Below, piece after piece: positions 61,443-64,000 of a DNA stretch of 64,000 bases. The notes under the pieces are model-generated. The model ran no database searches and had not been told where the DNA came from. It saw only the letters and a list, made by a program, of their open reading frames with translations. Numbering within the stretch: the first letter of the stretch is position 1; each line of letters opens with the position of its first letter. Position numbers and translations under genes: made by a program. Source of the stretch: Dyadobacter alkalitolerans DSM 23607 (GTDB taxonomy: Bacteria; Bacteroidota; Bacteroidia; Cytophagales; Spirosomataceae); the NCBI RefSeq assembly GCF_000428845.1, contig NZ_AUAS01000005.1:372001-436000 (forward strand), written 5' to 3'.

Positions 61443-63158
61443 ATGGCAGAAGTAATTCGTATGCCCAAGATGAGCGACACCATGGAAGAAGGTGTTATCG
61501 CAGAATGGCACAAAAAAGTTGGCGATACAATAAAATCAGGTGAAATCATTGCTGAGGTGGAAACCGACAAAGCAACTATGGATCTTGAGTCCTATTATGA
61601 CGGCACTCTTCTATACATTGGTGTTAACAAGGGCGATGCGGTTCCGATAGACGGCATTATGGCCGTTGTTGGTTCCGAAGGCGAAGACTACAAATCATTG
61701 CTCGAAGGCGGAAGCACAAATGGCGCAGCGAAAGCGGAGGCAAGTGCAGAACCGGCCAAAGAAGAAGCAAAACCAGCCGCTGCCATTGAAACGGCGACGC
61801 CGGAACCTGCGAAAAAAGCAGCTCCTCCGGCCCCAGCTGAAAAAATCAACGCAGTCGTTGTCAGAATGCCGAAGATGAGCGACACGATGGAGGAAGGAAC
61901 ATTGGTAGGATGGCAGAAAAAGGTTGGAGATAAAGTAAAATCAGGCGACATCCTGGCCGAAGTTGAAACTGACAAGGCGACGATGGAGCTGGAAGCGTAC
62001 GAAGACGGAACGCTGCTATATATTGGAATTAAAGATGGCGAATCTGTTCCTGTTGACGGCATTATCGCGGTTATCGGTGAAGAGGGCGCTAATGTGGAAG
62101 CATTGCTGGCCCGTGAAAACGGTGAAGGTGGTGCGGAAGTTGAAAACATTGATGCAACCGACGAAGGCAAAGCGGCTCCTGCTGCTGAATCGGGTTCAAA
62201 TGGCGTCGACAAAACGGTTTCTGTTGCTGATTCAGGTGACAGGATCAAGGCTTCACCATTGGCTAAACGTCTGGCAGACGAAAAAGGAATTGATCTGAGC
62301 CAGGTTGGCGGCAGTGGTGACAACGGTCGCATCGTGAAACGCGATGTGGATGAGTTCAAACCTGCTGCGGCAGCCGCTGCTGCAAAAACAGAAGCGCCTG
62401 CTCAGGCGGCATCTGCGCCAGCTCCCGCTGCGAAAGCGGAACAGCCTGCTACTGCTTCGAACGCCCCTGCATCCGGCGACTTTACGGACACTCCTATCTC
62501 GCAAATGCGTAAAACCATTGCCCGCAGATTGAGCGACAGCTTGTTCACCGCGCCGCATTTCTATGTGACAATGGAAATTAACATGGATAAGGCCATGGCA
62601 TTGCGTCCGCAATTGAACGAGGTGAGCCCTGCTAAGATCTCATTCAATGATATGGTGATCAAAGCTTGCGCAGTGGCGTTGAAACAACATCCTGCCGTTA
62701 ACTCAGCTTGGTTAGGGGATAAAATCAGAAGATACAATTACGTAAATATCGGCGTTGCCGTGGCGGTTGACGAAGGTCTGCTCGTTCCGGTGATCCGCGA
62801 TGCTGACAAGAAAACATTGTCGACAATTTCCGGCGAAGTGAAAGATCTTGCCGGTAAAGCGAAAGACAAAAAGTTGCAGCCTAAGGACTGGGAAGGAAAT
62901 ACATTCTCGATCTCAAACCTGGGCATGTTCGGTGTAGATGAATTTACAGCGATCATTAACCCGCCGGATTCCTGCATCCTGGCCATCGGCGCGATCAAGA
63001 AAGTAGCAGCTTTCAAAGAAGATGGAACGGTTTACCCGCAAAACATCATGAAAGTAACTCTCTCTGCTGACCACCGCGTAGTAGACGGAGCACTAGGCGC
63101 TCAGTTCTTGTTAACCGTGAAAAAGCTGCTTGAAGAGCCGATGAGTATGTTGGTATAG
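61443..63158 (+). CDS. aceF: Dihydrolipoamide acetyltransferase, E2 of the pyruvate dehydrogenase complex
   Basis: E2 core enzyme of 571 residues that transfers acetyl groups to CoA. Two N-terminal lipoyl domains carry lipoylated Lys43 and Lys178 in ETDKATMDLE and ETDKATMELE. Ala/Pro-rich linkers follow, then an E1/E3-binding domain (KASPLAKRLADEKGIDLSQVGGSGDNGRIVKRDV) and the catalytic domain (ISQMRKTIARRLSDSLFTAPHFYVTMEI) with the active-site motif DHRVVDGALGAQFL. The two nearly parallel lipoyl copies differ at many codons, so they are an old duplication. E1 and E3 genes are not beside it. Confidence 0.95.
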   Translation: MAEVIRMPKMSDTMEEGVIAEWHKKVGDTIKSGEIIAEVETDKATMDLESYYDGTLLYIGVNKGDAVPIDGIMAVVGSEGEDYKSLLEGGSTNGAAKAEASAEPAKEEAKPAAAIETATPEPAKKAAPPAPAEKINAVVVRMPKMSDTMEEGTLVGWQKKVGDKVKSGDILAEVETDKATMELEAYEDGTLLYIGIKDGESVPVDGIIAVIGEEGANVEALLARENGEGGAEVENIDATDEGKAAPAAESGSNGVDKTVSVADSGDRIKASPLAKRLADEKGIDLSQVGGSGDNGRIVKRDVDEFKPAAAAAAAKTEAPAQAASAPAPAAKAEQPATASNAPASGDFTDTPISQMRKTIARRLSDSLFTAPHFYVTMEINMDKAMALRPQLNEVSPAKISFNDMVIKACAVALKQHPAVNSAWLGDKIRRYNYVNIGVAVAVDEGLLVPVIRDADKKTLSTISGEVKDLAGKAKDKKLQPKDWEGNTFSISNLGMFGVDEFTAIINPPDSCILAIGAIKKVAAFKEDGTVYPQNIMKVTLSADHRVVDGALGAQFLLTVKKLLEEPMSMLV

Positions 63159-63190
63159 CATTTTATTTATCATTTAGACAAAAACACACT

Positions 63191-63727
63191 ATGAATGCAG
63201 ACAGAAGATTAGATCAATTGGAGCCGGTTATTTCCGAGTTACTCATAAGGCAGGACAGGACGGATAAGAAGGTTGATAATTTAACCGCTATCGTGTTAAG
63301 AATCAACGAAGTTGTTGAAAAGCAGAATGACAATGTTTCCTTCTTGTTAAAAAATCAACTTCAAATGTCCGGTCGTATTGAGAAGATCGAAGTGCGACTT
63401 GACAAGATTGAAGTGAGGCTGGACAAAATGGATAGTCGTTTCGACAACATGGAAGTGAGGCTGGACAAAATGGATAATCGTTTCGAAAACGTGGAAATGA
63501 GGCTTGACAAAATGGATAATCGTTTCGAAAACGTGGAAATGAGGCTTGACAAAATGGATAGTCGTTTCGAAAACATGGAAATAAGGCTAGACAAAATGGA
63601 TAGTCGTTTCGAGAACGTGGAAATGAGGCTGGACAAAATGGATGGAAGGTTTGACAAGATGGAGGACAAATTTGACGAGATGGCTGAAACTCAGAAATCG
63701 ATTCTATCTATTCTGTTGTCGAAGTGA
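63191..63727 (+). CDS. Coiled-coil protein with six 14-residue repeats
   Basis: Protein of 178 residues without signal peptide or membrane segment. Residues 75-158 are six tandem units of the form (V/M)RLDKMD(S/N)RFENVE, two heptads each, giving a long continuous amphipathic helix. The flanking N-terminal part (LEPVISELLIRQDRTDKKVDNLTAIVLRINEVVEKQN) is also heptad-patterned, and the C-terminus ends MAETQKSILSILLSK. It will probably form a rod-like oligomer. The function is unknown. The gene follows the E2 gene by 32 bases and precedes a terminator. Confidence 0.75.
   Translation: MNADRRLDQLEPVISELLIRQDRTDKKVDNLTAIVLRINEVVEKQNDNVSFLLKNQLQMSGRIEKIEVRLDKIEVRLDKMDSRFDNMEVRLDKMDNRFENVEMRLDKMDNRFENVEMRLDKMDSRFENMEIRLDKMDSRFENVEMRLDKMDGRFDKMEDKFDEMAETQKSILSILLSK
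63413..63664 (+). repeat. Six tandem 42-bp repeats inside the coiled-coil gene
   Basis: Units of exactly 42 bases, several almost identical (for example GGCTTGACAAAATGGATA and CGTTTCGAAAACGTGGAAAT recur). Because 42 is a multiple of 3, gain or loss of units would keep the reading frame and only change rod length. Confidence 0.88.
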
Positions 63728-63754
63728 AGTTGATTGAGAATATTACGAGAATGT

Positions 63755-63790
63755 ACAAAGTGTCAGGTTTTCCGACCTGGCACTTTTGTT
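63755..63790 (+). terminator. Intrinsic terminator before hslV
   Basis: Stem AAAGTGTCAGGT / ACCTGGCACTTT with one G-U pair and loop TTTCCG, followed by TGTTTTG. Confidence 0.75.
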
Positions 63791-63827
63791 TTGTGAGGGG
63801 TCTTACGAATTAGTATAAAATCAATTT

Positions 63828-64000
63828 ATGGAAAAAATACATGCTACCACCGTCTTGGGGGTGCTTCATAACGGAACAGTTTCCCTGGGCGCGGATGGCC
63901 AGGCGACAATGGGTAATACAGTTGCTAAAAGCAATGTAAAAAAGATCCGGACGCTAATGGGCGGAAAGATCCTCGTGGGCTTTGCGGGATCCACAGCAGA
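63828..64000 (+). CDS. hslV: ATP-dependent protease peptidase subunit HslV (3' truncated by window)
   Basis: First 57 residues of the proteasome-like peptidase that pairs with the HslU unfoldase. The N-terminus [29 protein letters not shown] matches HslV, with the catalytic Thr exposed after removal of the short leader at [20 protein letters not shown] and [10 protein letters not shown] continue the signature. The reading frame is open to the window edge. It has its own upstream terminator-separated start, 37 bases beyond the hairpin. Confidence 0.93.
   Translation, partial: MEKIHATTVLGVLHNGTVSLGADGQATMGNTVAKSNVKKIRTLMGGKILVGFAGSTA

Noticed and set aside
61688..62359. Minus-strand open frame of 223 residues over the E2 gene
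   Set aside because: Ser/Ala-rich translation of the antisense of the Ala/Pro/Lys/Glu linkers; no domain.
63361..63669. Open frame of 102 residues on the minus strand across the coiled-coil repeats
   Set aside because: It is the antisense reading of the 42-bp repeats (repeating LSSLISTFSKRLSI) and exists only because the repeat lacks stops in that frame.
1..64000. tRNA or rRNA genes
   Set aside because: No cloverleaf-like stretch with TTCGA-type T-loop and CCA context, and no rRNA core sequence, was noticed on reading the intergenic regions; a covariance-model scan would settle it.

Overview
The window looks like a chromosomal segment of a Bacteroidota bacterium of the order Cytophagales; a Dyadobacter-like genome is my best guess. 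The grounds are two SusC/SusD pairs, a FecI-type sigma factor with a FecR anti-sigma factor, a type IX secretion (gliding-associated) C-terminal domain, Lol-type lipoproteins, a fucose-type MFS carrier and TAnnTTTG -7 promoter elements. The genus is inferred; the sequence does not prove it. I recognised no rRNA, tRNA, CRISPR array, transposase or prophage block.

Layout. 1-4.7 kb: a 5'-truncated susC-like gene and its susD partner, closed by a strong terminator. 4.7-5.4 kb: a toxin-antitoxin pair with a palindromic operator. 5.4-16.5 kb: a divergent LacI regulator and a complete myo-inositol catabolic operon (iolB-iolC-iolA-iolG-symporter-iolJ-iolD-iolE). 16.7-23.3 kb: an S41 protease lipoprotein, a large T9SS-exported protein, an acyl-ACP desaturase, an acyltransferase and two small proteins of unknown function. 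23.3-34.7 kb (minus strand): a saccharide locus with SusC/SusD, a tandem DUF1080 protein, a Tat-exported Gfo/Idh/MocA oxidoreductase, a DUF6807 protein, a Dabb protein and a GH9 glycanase. The oxidoreductase and DUF1080 protein suggest glycoside cleavage through 3-keto intermediates. 35-38.5 kb: a FecR-like stub and alaS. 38.5-44.7 kb (minus strand): ECF sigma factor, FecR, an STN-domain protein carrying 16-residue repeats, a paralogous repeat protein, an LpxL-like acyltransferase and a small protein with DGTPDKRY repeats. This is the most unusual block in the window.

44.8-52.5 kb: a KilA-N protein, OxyR with a methyltransferase, a PolX-family protein whose polymerase aspartates appear to be missing, an AGE-family epimerase, CsbD, a 3-hydroxyacyl-CoA dehydrogenase and a second toxin-antitoxin pair with an 18-bp palindrome. 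52.7-55.2 kb: cytochrome bd oxidase (cydAB) with a small repeat array between the two genes. 55.3-59.3 kb: a LytTR regulator with Asn at the phosphoacceptor site, followed by a probable L-fucose oxidation cluster (FucP-like carrier, SDR, zinc dehydrogenase). 59.5-64 kb: lepA, the pyruvate dehydrogenase E2 gene, a coiled-coil repeat protein and the 5' end of hslV.

The points most worth following up are the STN/16-residue-repeat signalling locus, the apparent loss of the PolX polymerase active site beside an intact PHP site, the 3-keto glycoside locus, and three enzymes, carriers or regulators with substituted key residues (response regulator D-to-N, SDR K-to-N, FucP D-to-P).
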